Shown here: positions 12,009-23,071 of the stretch, one piece after another
Layout: the number at the start of each line of letters is the position of its first letter
Position numbering within the stretch: the first letter of the stretch is position 1
Origin: Ehretia macrophylla
Taxonomy: Eukaryota > Streptophyta > Magnoliopsida > Boraginales > Ehretiaceae
Assembly: GCA_037974665.1 (NCBI GenBank)
Contig: CM075764.1
Span: forward strand, 86,484,825 to 86,548,824
Direction: 5' to 3'
Length of the DNA stretch: 64,000 nt
The notes under the pieces: generated by a model
The model's database searches: none
What the model was told of the DNA's origin: nothing
Seen by the model: the letters and a program-made list of their open reading frames with translations, nothing else
Program-made: the position numbers and the translations under genes

Positions 12009-12363
12009 GGTAAACTACCTATTTAGTCATATATTTTTATCATTTGTTCATACTTAGTCCTTATCTTTCAAAATGTACATTTTTAGTCTCGTATTTTTAT
12101 CATTTGTCCCAACTTAATCATTGTCTTTTAAAATGTACCATTTTAGTCACGTGCTTATTTAGTTAGATTTAAGGACGGAAGAATTATAGATGACTAACAT
12201 GGATAATAATGACAAAGATATTAGACCAAAAAGGTACATTATAAAAGATAAAGACTACATTAGGACAACTGATAAAGATATGAGATTGAAAGAATATATT
12301 TTGAAAGATAAAGATTAAATTGGGACATATGATAAAGATATGAAACAAAATAGGTAATTTGCC
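12009..12363. mobile_element. Long-TIR foldback element, 355 bp
   Basis: The left arm begins GGTAAACTACCTATTT and the right arm ends AAATAGGTAATTTGCC, its approximate inverse. The arms stay complementary for about 145 bp with a short spacer. Each arm repeats the pattern TTTATCATTTGT...TTAGTC...TTATCTTTCAAAATGTAC about twice. Possible degenerate 9-bp flanks (AAAATTATA / AAAAAAATA) would fit a Mutator-like MITE. The ORF at 12184-12387 on the minus strand is the arm itself. Confidence 0.7.
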
Positions 12364-12547
12364 AAAAAAATATATAACTACACACATATACTACTATAGA
12401 TAGATTATAATTAACCAATTAAGGATTATAATTACGTATAAGTAACTAAATATAATAATAAAAAGGATATCTATAATTAAGCAAATATAATAAAATAACA
12501 TATATTAAAATAGAAAAAAAAACAAAATATATCGATGATTTGTAGTG

Positions 12548-12863
12548 ACGGTGGTATTGACTGCGACAATAATCTGCAATTTAAAAGAGATCATGTTAAC
12601 CTCACAACATATACACAAAGAACAAAACAAAATATTTTAATTTTTAAAACAATACAAAATTACATTAAAACCATATATATGTCTATTCTAAGTCAGATTT
12701 GGAGACCTCTTCCATTCCACGCTCTCCTAAGATTGGCATCCTAGATATTTAGGTACCACGGACTTATAATATATTATATTATGTGTAGTTGAATAATAGT
12801 TAGAAGGAAGAAGAGCTTTTATTAAGGTAATGAGTTATTACAAGCATCAGTTTTCCCTAGCTA
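12548..12863. other. Gap between foldback debris and gypsy element
   Basis: No gene is seen. If the gypsy element kept a 3' LTR it would start here, but no TG...CA boundary or matching copy on the other side could be recognised. Confidence 0.5.
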
Positions 12864-13964
12864 TTACATGAAGTATTTCTTGAGGTGCTCAACATTCCAT
12901 GCATTCTTAAGCTTCTTGTCGTTTGGCTCTGCAAGCTTGTATACTACTAGCCTGACTTCTTTTATTATTAGGTAAGGTCCTTCCCAGTTTGGTCCTAGTT
13001 TTTTGTCATTTGACTGAGGTCGGAAGAAGGCCTTTCTGATTACCCAATCCCTTTCTTGGATGTTCTTAAGGAGGGTCTATTTTGTGAAGGCTTTCGCTAT
13101 TACCCTTTTACCTTCAAGCATCTTGATTTGTGCTTTTTGTATGAACCCTTCCATGAGTTCCAGTTCCTCGCGGAGACCTTGATCATTTATTTCCTCTTCA
13201 TAGAGCTGCACCTAGTTACTTGGTAAGCCGACCTCTACTGGAAGTACAGCCAACGACCCGAATGTTAGTGAGAACGGGGTCTTCCTTGTTATTGAGGTCA
13301 GGGTTTTATCCTTTGCGCCTATAGGACCTTTAGGACTATATTTACCCACAGCCCCTTTACTGGACTGAGCTTGGTTCTCAGACCTTGGTAAATAGCTTGG
13401 TTAGTAATCTCAACTTAACCGTTAGTTTGGGATTAGCTACTAAAGAAAATTTTAGGTTTATTCCTAGCTTCTCGCATTTGCCACGAAAGTAGCTAGAATC
13501 AAATTGTTTTCTATGATCATTGATTATGACCTTTGGCACCCCAAACCGACATATCATTGACATCCATACAAAGTTTCAAGCTACTCTTTTAGAGAGTTTC
13601 GGTACTACTTATGATTTCACCCACTTTGTCAAGTATTTGATGGCTACAAAAACAAACTTCCTCTAGGCATTGTTTAATGGGAAAGGTCCTAAGTTGTATA
13701 GCCCCCACTGTTCAAAGGGCCATGGTTGCGTATATAAATCAGGTCGATAGCATGCTATCTCTGAACTTTTGCAAACTTTTGGCATGTATCACATATTCGC
13801 ACCAAGTCCAATGCATCTTTTTGCATGGTCGGCCAGAAGTGCCTCTGCTTAAGTACTTTCTGGGCTAGCGTTTTAGCTCCCATGTGATTACCACAAATTC
13901 TTTCATATATTTCCCTAAGCACATAGTTACCTTTGGCTAGACTATGCATTTCAACAATAGCCAT
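12864..13964 (-). pseudogene. Gypsy integrase, broken
   Basis: The zinc-binding N-domain is at 13964-13755 (CGNHMGAKTLAQKVLKQRHF, then CDTCQKF: the HHCC pattern). The core remnant at 13563-13378 contains FGVPKVIINDHRKQFDSSYF with the second catalytic Asp (IINDH). The C-terminal part near 13100-12864 reads GDWVIRKAFF-type, LGPNWEGPYLI, WNVEHLKKYFM and stop. At least two stops or frameshifts separate these pieces. Integrase joins retrotransposon cDNA to the host chromosome; this one is dead. Confidence 0.8.
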
Positions 13965-14057
13965 GTGTAGGACTTCTTGTACAACTACTCCACAAGTACA
14001 AGAAACTTGGAGGCTCGGTGTTCAATTTTGCTGGCCTCGGTTTTATTTTGAGGAAAT

Positions 14058-14640
14058 TTGCCCTACTCTAGAAATTTCCTGATCAGGTGCATCCATTGGT
14101 CCTATATGTTTATGCTAGCGATCTTCTTGTTGAGTGGTTGCATGGATAGCCTCTCTATTTCATCCACTTTTATAGTTATTGGTTGTGCTGTACTCAGAGC
14201 TAATCGAGACAATGCATCTGATTTCTCATTTGCAGCTCGGGGTGCCTGATGGATATGAAATTACTCGAAGTTTGAGATCAGCTCCTTGATTTTACTAAGG
14301 TACGCAACCATGGCGGGATCTCTAGATTCATACTTTCTTGCCACTTTATCAATAACCAGTTATAAGTCGGCGGTGACATCTACAACCCGGGATCTAAGTA
14401 TTATTACTACTTTGAGCCTGGCTATTAATGCGTCATATTTAGCTTCTTTATTGGAAGCTAAAAACTAGAATTTGAGTAATATTGGGCTTCTACCCGTCTG
14501 GGCTGATAATTAGTACTCCAGCCCCGCTGCCTTGTTTTCTTGAAGCTCCATCAACCTACATTGTCCATGGAACTCAACTTCCTTGGCTAGGTCTCTAATA
14601 CATTACACCACAAAATTTGTTATTGCCTAAGTTTTGATTG
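14058..14640 (-). pseudogene. Gypsy archaeal-type RNase H domain, broken
   Basis: Minus-strand translation shows KEAKYDALIARLKVV, then VVDVTADLYLVIDKVARKYE, RDPAMVAYLSKIKELI and FHIHQAPRAANEKSDALSRL. This order is typical of the second RNase H of Tat elements. A stop precedes FHIHQAP. Its position between the RT-RH remnant and integrase supports the lineage call. Confidence 0.72.
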
Positions 14641-14901
14641 ATATCGTGGGCTAATAGACGATGCTATATTGACTAAGCTTGACGACCCATTTTAGCAAGT
14701 GTCATGAAACTTTTGGTTTGTGGAGTACTTGCTTCAAGGACATGTCTATCATTATTCAGATGGTGTGTGTATCAAAATAATGCCTTAAGCGATAACTATT
14801 ATGAGGGCTAGTGTCATTTGCTTAAGGGTAGAATACCTGAGCTTGGGGCCTCTCAACACTTTGTTAATGTAATAGACTAGCTTTTGGACTTGGCCTTCTT
14901 C

Positions 14902-15760
14902 TCAAATAAGAGCTACTGCTATTATTCTGCTTGAGTTGGCTAAGTACAATACCAGCACTTCTTCTTTCTCTGGTAAGGAGAGTAGATAAGGGGTAATGAG
15001 GTACTTTTTGATCCCTTCAAAGGCTGTATGACATTTTTTCGTCCATTGGAAGTTATTTGGGATCCTTATCACCTTGAAGAGGGGAACACACTTATTTGTC
15101 AACCTTAACATGAACCTACTCAATGCTGCTACCTTTCCGACCAACTTCTGTACATCTTTGACACATCTAAGCGGATGCAGGTCCAAGATAGCTTGGATCT
15201 TCTCGGGGTTAGCCTCTATACCTCTACCAGTGACCATGAAACCAAGAACTTTTTTGTCTTGACTCTGAAGGTACATGTTTCTGGGTTGACCTTGATTCTA
15301 AACCGCTCCATGGCTGCAAAGGCTTCAGTAAGGTCGTCGATGTGCGACCAAGCTACTTTACTCTTGATCAGCATGTCATCCATATAGATTTTCATGTTCC
15401 GTCCAATCTGACTATCAAACACCTTATTCACCATGCGTTGGTAAGTAGCTCTAGTATTCTTTAGCACGAAGGGCATTACCTTATAACAATATGTGCCTAT
15501 CTCGGTAATGAATGTTGTTCTCATTTCATCTTCTGAGACCATTATTATCTAATAGTACCCTTTAAAAGCATCTATGAAGGTGAAGAGCTCACAGCCTGAG
15601 GTTGCATCTACCATCTAATCTATTCTTGGCAGAGGTAGCAATCTTTTGGACAGTCTTTGTTAAGTTTGATATAGTCAACATAGAGCTGCCATTTCCTGGG
15701 GTCTTGGCCACGAGCACTACGTTATCCAACCATTAAGGATATTCCACATTTTTTATATGC
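14902..15760 (-). pseudogene. Gypsy reverse transcriptase / RNase H, broken
   Basis: The part at 15542-15216 has a typical RT palm: TYCYKVMPFVLKNTRATYQR, then IYMDDMLIKS with the catalytic YMDD. The next part (15276-14902, another frame) reads EANPEKIQAIL, KDVQKLVGKVAALSRF and FQWTKKCHTAFEGIKKYL, the usual RT-connection and RNase H start. A frameshift lies in the overlap near 15240. Upstream near 15700 a degenerate YP*WLDNVVLVAK block marks the RT start. Confidence 0.82.
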
Positions 15761-16595
15761 CATTTACTTATCAACTTCTTGACTTCCTTTCGGATGTTCT
15801 GATTTCTTTCTTCACCGAAGCTCCTTGTTTTGGCTAATAAGCCAGAAGTTCAGGTCTATATTCAACTTGTGGACCATTACACTTGGATCTACTTCTATCA
15901 TGTCGGTGGCAGACCAAACAATATATGTTCATTTTCAAATTGGAAATCAATTATTCCGTTGTGACGTTGAGCAAGAGCTCATTTTCGACCTTTATTTTTT
16001 GCCCTTTTGAAAGATCAATCTCATCCAATTCCTTACCTGGAGTTGTTTTCTTCTTATATTTCTTCTCCTCAAGTACATTTAGTTGTCAAGTTCTAGGCTT
16101 TTTCAGCGAGGCAGCATAGCAACCTCGTGCTATTAACTGATTTCCCCTCAGCGTGGCTATTTCCCAAGGTGTTAGGAATCTTATTTCTTGATGAAAGAGA
16201 GGCGCCACAGCTTGGAGCTTCATTATATGATGATTTTCAATTTAGTACGACAAGGTTTGCCATTATTGTGACCTTTTAAACCCCTTAGTCATGGTGAGGC
16301 TGATAACCCCCTCAGGTTGAAAATCTTCTCTTGTGAACCCTGACAATGAGCCCCTTAAGGGGTAAAACTTGTCTCTTTTTATACCGAGCTTGTCAAATGC
16401 CTAAAAAAAAGGACCTCTGTAGAGCTGCCAGTGTCTACCATTATTCTCTTGACTAGGTATTTTCCACTTTGTCTTACACCAACAAAGGATCATCATGGGG
16501 AAGATTAGTCCCTCCAGGTCAATTGATATAAATACTAGTTGTTCACGTGTCTTTGGAGAGTAACTTGTATGAAGGCGTCCATTGCTATAGATTGG

Positions 16596-16960
16596 TCAAA
16601 GTTGGGGACCTCTAAAGTTGTTTGGTTGAACCGATACATGAAATCTTGAAAGGTCTCGCCCTTGTTCTATTTGATAGATAGTAGAAAAGTTGAGCCTCGG
16701 GGGCTTCTTGCTGCTGGCGAATCTGGCTAAGAAGCGGTTCGGAAGCTCTGCAAAATTGTGGATCGAGTCATCAGAAAGGTTGGAGAACCCTTTCCAGGCT
16801 GACTTGACTAAGGTGACTGTGAAAGCCCTGTATTTTATTGTATCAGGGACATCATAGAATGTCATATAGTGCTCAAGAACTGTAAGGTAATCCTCTGGGT
16901 CCCCATGCCGCTGTAGGTTGGCAGGTTAGGGAACTTGTAACCATAAGGCATAAACACCAA
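16596..16960 (-). pseudogene. Gypsy gag, partial
   Basis: Minus-strand translation gives PYGYKFPNLPTYSG, a frameshift, then YLTVLEHYMTFYDVPDTIKY, KSAWKGFSNLSDDSIHNFAE and RFLARFASSK. This is the conserved retrotransposon gag core (PF03732-like by pattern). The start of gag and the zinc knuckle are not seen. Confidence 0.78.
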
Positions 16961-17000
16961 CATAATTTTTCGAACAAAAGGATGATTTTTCCAGTATTGC

Positions 17001-17130
17001 ATATGCATATTTGTTGTTTATAATCATCCATGCATGATGCCTTCCATCTTGTTAAAAATTTAGTTGATGGCATAGACAACTATTAACATTTCTGTGCAAA
17101 AATTTATGAAATCATTTTCTTTTAAACATA
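17001..17130. repeat. Paralogue of the NLR downstream sequence (23690-23870)
   Basis: The block from gcatatttgttgtttataat through ccatgcatgatgccttcc, gttaaaaatttagttgatgg and gcaaaaatttatgaaatca is shared with 23690-23870, which has about 55 extra bases in the middle. The minus-strand translation STKF-LT-WKASCMDDYKQQI is kept in both, but I do not recognise it as a protein. Confidence 0.85.
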
Positions 17131-18156
17131 AAATAATACCATTTCAGTTTTCATAACTCAGTGTCATAAGAATGATTTTCAAAACCTGATTTTTCACTTT
17201 ATTTTTATTTACAAAAGTTTATGATTTTAATTTTTAGAAAGCTTTATTTATATTTTTGAAAATAGGTTATACCAAAAGAGGGTTGTATACTTACTACTGA
17301 TGAATCTATACGATGTTGAATGACATATAGTTATGACACTACAAGAAATGGAATAGACACCTAATTGCAATAATAAAGATTATTACGTATTGTCGAAACA
17401 TAGAATGTAACTTTGTGTCAACTGATTATGTAGAGGGTGACTTTTCTCCATGGGGCTATGCCATGTCTATAAATAGATTCATGAGTTTGACTTCATTGCC
17501 ATATAAACTGTCTTGATACTTTGTTAGACGTCACTCTAGAACGTGAGGGAATTTCAAGAATGGCATAGACATTCTCGAAATAGATTAAATGTGTTTAATG
17601 ATCCCTCATTACTATACGGCGGTGAATCTAGAGAGTCACACACAATAAAGCGTAATTGAATGAGTTTCGAATAAGCTTGAATTTGATTTTGAAACATTAA
17701 AGTGTTAACATTGGCAATGTCGGCCATTAATTAGTAATGGGCCAAATTTGTAATTATTTATAAGTGTTGAGGCAAAAGTGCAAATATGGAAAGATTATTT
17801 TCTTAATTTAAACTAATGTTGATTAGATTAAATTATTTGTACAAGTACAAGATTAATTAAGTATATATATTTATATGATATGTATATATACATAGTAGTC
17901 TTGAAAATGTAAGATGCCAAATGTTTGGCTAGAATTGCTCCACATCTTTAACTTATCCATTAAATCTTGAGATCAATGGCTAAAATGAAGCAAGATAAAA
18001 TACTTGGCCAATTTTGAATTGTAGTATTATACATGTATAATGTATGCATTGATAAGTGGAAAATTGTCGTGTTCCACTAACTCTTGTCTTCAAAATAAGA
18101 TACACACAATATAGCAAAGTGAACGACAACTTCTTCTTCTCTTCTACATCACTAAC
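17131..18156. other. Intergenic upstream of the NLR
   Basis: At 17336 the sequence CACTACAAGAAATGG matches the terminal motif of CACTA transposons reading rightwards, but no opposite end was found. The rest is AT-rich with no ORF of note. A TATA-like string (tatatatatttatatgat) lies near 17862-17880 but cannot be tied to a gene. Confidence 0.45.
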
Positions 18157-18282
18157 AGTGTGTTTGGATTAAGGGGGAGGAAGGAAGGGAAAAAAAAATT
18201 GTATAAAAAGACTTTTATACACTTTTCTTAAATTATAATAAGGATTAAAGCTCTCCTTCTACTACCATCCAAACACAGTGTA
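18157..18282. mobile_element. Small MITE, ~126 bp
   Basis: Terminal inverted repeats ACAGTGTGTTTGGAT and ATCCAAACACAGTGT bound a short non-coding interior. The TGTTTGGAT core is common in hAT-like plant MITEs. No clean target duplication was found. Confidence 0.65.
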
Positions 18283-18597
18283 AGTGGCCTAGCACATAAA
18301 CTTTGGTGGTCAAGGAAGCTTATCCAAACTTGTGTGGACAACCTAAAGCTCTTTGAACTTGTCAAAGCTTGAACTTGATTTCTTCATCTCATTTGCTAAA
18401 ATCTTCAAAATGTATACCTAAATCTACCTCTTTACTATATATATTGATGAATATATGCTTCTATTATATTAGTCATATGAAATCAAGACTAGGTTTTGGA
18501 TTTACATAGACTTTATTATACAAATTTCTGAAATTTTAGCCATAGATTCTTCTTGATTCTAAGTTGTGTGTTTCCATCACTCTAAGAGGTTCTTCAA

Positions 18598-18754
18598 GAC
18601 TTAGCACCAAAATTGAATTACCTTACTAAAGGAATCATTTTCCAGATACTTGCTTCTATTGCTATTTATGAGTTCATTCAGGGACTGATTCATGAGTATA
18701 ATTTCATCTTCTTGCAGGGTTTTAAGATCCCTTGTTAGAAACTAGCGAGGAAGA
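18598..18754 (+). promoter_or_regulatory. NLR 5' leader region
   Basis: The first 80 bases are the copy shared with 10842-10920. A good 3' splice-site sequence (tcttcttgcag/gg) ends at about 18718, so a 5'-UTR intron is possible. The CDS start at 18755 is the first ATG after an in-frame TAG at 18743. TATA-like strings lie near 18436-18450 (actatatatattga). No promoter can be proved from sequence. Confidence 0.4.
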
Positions 18755-21700
18755 ATGGCTCACACAGAGAGCCCTTCGTGTCATATTTCTTGTGGCTCGT
18801 TGATAGATCATATCCTCTCCCTCGAACTCTGTCTTCCGTTTCTGAGCATATTTCTGAAAATAGAGAGCCCTTCCTCTCATATTTCTAAATCGTTGTTCCT
18901 TCTTGAGAGGCAAGAAGAAAAATACCAGAGCATCATACATAGTGCCTCGTTGAAGGATCATTTCCAGTCCCTTAAACTTGGGCTTCTATTTCTAGAAATG
19001 TTTTTCAGCATCTCAAACAATGAAGATCTTAGTTTGCGTATTAAAGCTGTGCTTTACGATGTGAGGCTGGAACTTCATTCACTTTCTAACAAACAAATAG
19101 ATGGAAGTCTCATCCTGGACTTGGACCGTGCATATACTAATTTGCTAGAGAAGATGAAGAATGTTATGATCAAGACAGAAACAAGGGAATACGATGTCAT
19201 ATTCCCGAAACGCGTCCATCAGAAAGGAGATTTGAAGAGAACTCATGATTTTGTCTTGAGGATTTTGGGGGATTTATCGAGTTGTAAGGATGATCTAATA
19301 GCTCCTCTATCAAAAGAAATTGAAGACATGAAAGAGAAGCTAATACTTGTGCAACCTTTGCTTACATATGTGGCAAGCACAGGGGTAAGCTTTAAGCATA
19401 CAAACGAGCTTGACAAAAAGCTTTGGATTCCTCTTGAAACTTTGCTTGATAGAACAGCCTGTCTCCTTTACGTATGCTTGGTTGACAAAATGAATGAAGA
19501 GATGGCACTTGCAGTAAAGCATAAGCTCTCTGAATTACTAGAGAAGACTAATGTCAAGGAGATCTACCTGATGGCCTTGAGAGCTTCAATAATTGAATCT
19601 ACAAAGGATTCCAAAGAACATGGGCTTTATCTCCTTCGCAATCTGGTAACCCTACTAGACTGTAATGTCAGTTCTGTATATTTGAATGATCCGATTAAGA
19701 AACTCCATGATGAGCTTAAATCCCTTGAAACTGTTATCCGCATGCTGCCATATAGAATGAGGCAACAGAAGTGCAACTATCTCATAACACCGATTGAAGC
19801 TATTACTTGTAAAGCAATACCCATCCTTTCCTCATGCTATGACAGAAAGATGAATGAAGACTTGGCTAGGGAAGCGAATGATGCACTCTCTGAGGTGCTT
19901 GACAAAATCAAGCACGTTCAAGAAGAGGCCAGAGAGCTCAAGTTGTATAACTATCCTACAACTGGTGGATTGGCCTTTCTCGATTTTTTCTTGGGACATC
20001 TGGAGGAGTTGCTAAAACATAAGCCAAAATTTATTGGGAATTTGATGATTGAAGTTAGAAAACTGCTAGTGGGATTTAATATCTTGATATTATATCTCAA
20101 AAGAATCGAGGAGCAACACAATGAGCATGAAGAACTAGGAGATCTTTGGAGACGCACCATAGGCTTGGGATACCAGGCAGAATATGTTTTGGACTTTTAC
20201 CTGGCAACACCACCTCGTCAATCTCGCCCCATATACATCTCACTTTCTAAAATCATAGAGCAGACCAAGCTTATCAAATTAGAGGCGAAAGCGTTATACA
20301 ATGATAAGAAATATCACGCCCAAGCCGGCCAGGATGTAGCAAAGGCTTCCACTCGCGTTCTGTCACAAGCTACTGACACAGCATCTTATGAAGTAGTGGG
20401 TTTTGAGGATGAGGCAAAGAAGATAATAGAGTATCTTGTTGGAGACCAAAGGCAATTAGATGTTATTTCAATCGTTGGAATGCCTGGTCTTGGAAAGACA
20501 ACTCTAGCCAAGAAAATATACGAGAATCCTTTAATCATGGAGCACTTCGACATTCGAAAATGGTGCTCTATTTCTCAAACATATCGGAGGAGAGAATTGC
20601 TGCTTACCCTTACAGGTGATGTTTCTGACGAGCTTACAGATGAAAAGCTAGCTGAAGAGGTTTACAAACATTTGAAGGGACGTCTTACAGGTGATGTTTC
20701 TGACGAGCTTACAGATGAAAAGCTAGCTGAAGAGGTTTACAAACATTTGAAGGGACGTAGATACCTCATCATCCTTGATGATATGTGGGACATCATGGCA
20801 TGGAATGATTTGAAACGATCTTTCCCGGATGACAAGACTAGTAGTCGTATCCTCATAACTAGTAGGCATCAGAATTTGGCATCACAAGTTGGCAGTAAGG
20901 TGCATGCACTTCGTCCATTCTCTGATGATGAGAGTTGGGAGTTATTTCAGAAGATTCTATGTCAAAAAGAAAGTTTCTCTCAAGAACTTCTGGATTTTGG
21001 AAAACAAATTGCACGAAGGTGCAATAGACTTCCACTAGCAATTGTTATCATAGCTGGACTTCTTGCAAAGGTGGAGAAAAGTCTACGTAAGTGGAAACAA
21101 ATTGCAGCAAACTTAAGGTCACGCATTTTTACTGAGTCAGAAGGTTATTGCAAGGCCATATTTGAACTGAGTTACAATCATTTATCAGATCATATGAAAT
21201 CATGCTTTCTGTACTTTGCAGCATTTTCAGAGGATGAAGAAATTCCTGTTAGGAAATTGAAATGGTTATGGATTGCTGAAGGATTTGTACAAAATAATGA
21301 GGCAAGAAGTTTGGAGGATTTAGCAGATGAATATCTAATGGATCTTATTAGTAGAAGCCTTGTAATAGCTATCAAAAACAGATCTGGTGGAGGAGTCAAA
21401 ACATGTAGTGTTCATGATCTCTTACATGATTTCTGCTTGGAGAAAGCTGAAGAAGAGAGTTTTTTGCAAGTGAGAAGAGGGAATGACTTTTCTGAATTTT
21501 CAGGAGTGTATGATTATCGTCGGCTTTGCATTTACGATGGGGTGAAGGATCTTATGAGAGCAAAGCTCTCTCACTGGGCTGTTCGCTCTCTGTTAAATAG
21601 AAGTCGTTTGTACTTTTTCACACCAGGTACTATCTCATTCATTCTTGGAAATTTCAAACTTCTCAAAGTGTTGGATATTTATACAATAGAAATCGGAACG

Positions 21701-22660
21701 ATAAACGTCGACAATGCTTTTAGTCGAATAGGACGGCTGATTCATTTGAGGTATTTAGCCATTCAAGCTAATGCAACTTCTATTCCATCGTCAATAGCCA
21801 ACCTTTGGAACTTGCAATTTCTCCTTGTCAATGCCAATGGAGAAAATAATAACAAAGTGACGAAAGTACCAGATTTTCTTTGGGGCATGGTGAACTTGAG
21901 GCATGTGCACATAAATCACAAAGCTTCATTCCGCTCACGTCATGGCAACAGATTTGAGGACTCGGCCTCCTTTTTGCATAATTTAGAAACGTTATCAACA
22001 CCATGTCTTTCCTATGGTGAAGATGCAGAGAACTTACTGAGAAGGCTACCAAAACTTCGGAAATTGAAATACAATTTTAAGGCCGACGGACAGAGTTATC
22101 CCACAAAGTGCCATCAGTTCCCAGTATTGGAATTTCTTGATCAACTCAAGTCACTAAAGGTGTTTTTCCAGGGAATATTGCTTGAGAGAACATGCGAGTT
22201 CAACTTCCCTAAGAATCTTGAAAAATTGACTTTGTCAAGGTATAGTTCATGGCGAGAGAAGTCCTATTTATTCTGGGATGATATATCAAAATTGGGGAGG
22301 ACACTCCCCAATCTGAAGGTTCTCAAATTACTTGGAGACAGTTGGGATGACACGTGGATCGTGAATAGCGGGGACTTCCCGACACTGAAATATTTGAAAT
22401 TAAGCAATTTGAGGAACACTCGTGAGTGGATCGCTTCAGAAGATTCTTTTCCAATCCTTGAGCAACTAGTGTTGAAAAACTGCAACAATCTTGATGAGAT
22501 CCCCCCTTGTTTTGGAGAAATTTCCACATTGCAGATGATTACTGTGGAATATTGCAAACCTTCTGTCGATGCTTCAGCCAGAAGAATTCAGAAGGAACAG
22601 CAAGAGGAATGGCAAAATGAGGAACTCAAAGTCTATATCAATTCTAGTCAACGGGCATGA
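18755..22660 (+). CDS. R1-type CC-NB-ARC-LRR disease resistance protein
   Basis: A single uninterrupted 1301-residue reading frame. Such proteins are intracellular immune receptors that bind ADP/ATP and trigger defence on sensing pathogen effectors. Residues 1 to about 400 form an R1-like extension with a helical module repeated about 119 residues apart (DKMNEEM at 244, DRKMNEDL at 363). A coiled-coil region follows to about 540. NB-ARC: P-loop GMPGLGKTT 575-583, kinase-2 LIILDDMWD 671-679, RNBS-B SSRILITSR 696-704, CNRLPLA in place of GLPLA (Arg758 for Gly), RNBS-D CFLYFAAF 817-824, and VHD 886-888 in place of MHD. LRRs run from about 960 to the end. Closest to late-blight R1A/R1B homologues by pattern. 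Odd feature: an exact 25-residue tandem duplication (619-668) just before kinase-2. The frame is open, but function is uncertain. Confidence 0.93.
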   Translation: MAHTESPSCHISCGSLIDHILSLELCLPFLSIFLKIESPSSHISKSLFLLERQEEKYQSIIHSASLKDHFQSLKLGLLFLEMFFSISNNEDLSLRIKAVLYDVRLELHSLSNKQIDGSLILDLDRAYTNLLEKMKNVMIKTETREYDVIFPKRVHQKGDLKRTHDFVLRILGDLSSCKDDLIAPLSKEIEDMKEKLILVQPLLTYVASTGVSFKHTNELDKKLWIPLETLLDRTACLLYVCLVDKMNEEMALAVKHKLSELLEKTNVKEIYLMALRASIIESTKDSKEHGLYLLRNLVTLLDCNVSSVYLNDPIKKLHDELKSLETVIRMLPYRMRQQKCNYLITPIEAITCKAIPILSSCYDRKMNEDLAREANDALSEVLDKIKHVQEEARELKLYNYPTTGGLAFLDFFLGHLEELLKHKPKFIGNLMIEVRKLLVGFNILILYLKRIEEQHNEHEELGDLWRRTIGLGYQAEYVLDFYLATPPRQSRPIYISLSKIIEQTKLIKLEAKALYNDKKYHAQAGQDVAKASTRVLSQATDTASYEVVGFEDEAKKIIEYLVGDQRQLDVISIVGMPGLGKTTLAKKIYENPLIMEHFDIRKWCSISQTYRRRELLLTLTGDVSDELTDEKLAEEVYKHLKGRLTGDVSDELTDEKLAEEVYKHLKGRRYLIILDDMWDIMAWNDLKRSFPDDKTSSRILITSRHQNLASQVGSKVHALRPFSDDESWELFQKILCQKESFSQELLDFGKQIARRCNRLPLAIVIIAGLLAKVEKSLRKWKQIAANLRSRIFTESEGYCKAIFELSYNHLSDHMKSCFLYFAAFSEDEEIPVRKLKWLWIAEGFVQNNEARSLEDLADEYLMDLISRSLVIAIKNRSGGGVKTCSVHDLLHDFCLEKAEEESFLQVRRGNDFSEFSGVYDYRRLCIYDGVKDLMRAKLSHWAVRSLLNRSRLYFFTPGTISFILGNFKLLKVLDIYTIEIGTINVDNAFSRIGRLIHLRYLAIQANATSIPSSIANLWNLQFLLVNANGENNNKVTKVPDFLWGMVNLRHVHINHKASFRSRHGNRFEDSASFLHNLETLSTPCLSYGEDAENLLRRLPKLRKLKYNFKADGQSYPTKCHQFPVLEFLDQLKSLKVFFQGILLERTCEFNFPKNLEKLTLSRYSSWREKSYLFWDDISKLGRTLPNLKVLKLLGDSWDDTWIVNSGDFPTLKYLKLSNLRNTREWIASEDSFPILEQLVLKNCNNLDEIPPCFGEISTLQMITVEYCKPSVDASARRIQKEQQEEWQNEELKVYINSSQRA
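20609..20758 (+). repeat. Exact 75-bp tandem duplication in NB-ARC
   Basis: 20609-20683 and 20684-20758 are identical base for base by my reading. Each encodes 25 residues beginning LTGDVSDELTDEKLAEEVYK. One copy is the normal segment between RNBS-A and kinase-2 in R1-type NLRs. The second is extra and stays in frame, so it moves the P-loop 25 residues further from the Asp-Asp of kinase-2. Confidence 0.95.
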
Positions 22661-23068
22661 GACTGGCTGGTACAAGTAAGTCATCATGAACATTAATTGT
22701 TTAATTTCTTTTTCTGCGATTCTTTATTCTGCAATTATTTTTTTAGATTGAAAAGGAAAAAATACATATTACAAGTAAGTCATGATCATGTACTTGATTC
22801 TTTGATTATTTGAATAAGATAACATATAAGAGAAATGTTCGATGATAATGGTAGTCAATTTTCGTTCATTTAAATACACATTCCATTGGAGGTTAAGAAA
22901 AATGACATGATTGTAGTGTTGATCTTATTCTGGAATTAAAATGTTGGTTATAGAGTTTGGAGTTTAATGAATTTTCTTGAAGTTTTAGAATTCAATTAAA
23001 GCTAACTAGACTTATTATTCTTCTTTTGTGGTCATATGTCCCATTTCGAATGAGTGGTGGATGCTTTA
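22661..23068. other. NLR 3' flank
   Basis: Right after the stop codon, tacaagtaagtcatcatg contains a plausible splice donor (CAA/GTAAGT) for a 3'-UTR intron. A second GTAAGTCATGATCATG lies near 22773. Otherwise AT-rich with no ORF or repeat recognised. Confidence 0.4.
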
Positions 23069-23071
23069 TTA

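Larger units (their letters stand above)
12864..16960 (-). mobile_element. Ty3/gypsy element of the Tat lineage, decayed
   Basis: On the minus strand the domains run gag, RT, RNase H, a second RNase-H-like (archaeal-type) domain, then integrase with a C-terminal ending in EHLKKYFM. The extra RNase H between RT-RH and integrase is the hallmark of Tat-type elements (established knowledge). Every domain is broken by stops or frameshifts. LTRs were not recognised and the protease is not clear. Confidence 0.82.

Noticed and set aside
12541..12547. TTGTAGTG as a CACTA terminus
   Set aside because: Sequence beyond it has the same style of motifs as the sequence before it, and no matching opposite end was found, so it is not treated as a boundary.
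19340..22557. Minus-strand ORFs within the NLR gene
   Set aside because: Antisense shadows of a continuous 1301-codon gene with clear NB-ARC and LRR motifs.
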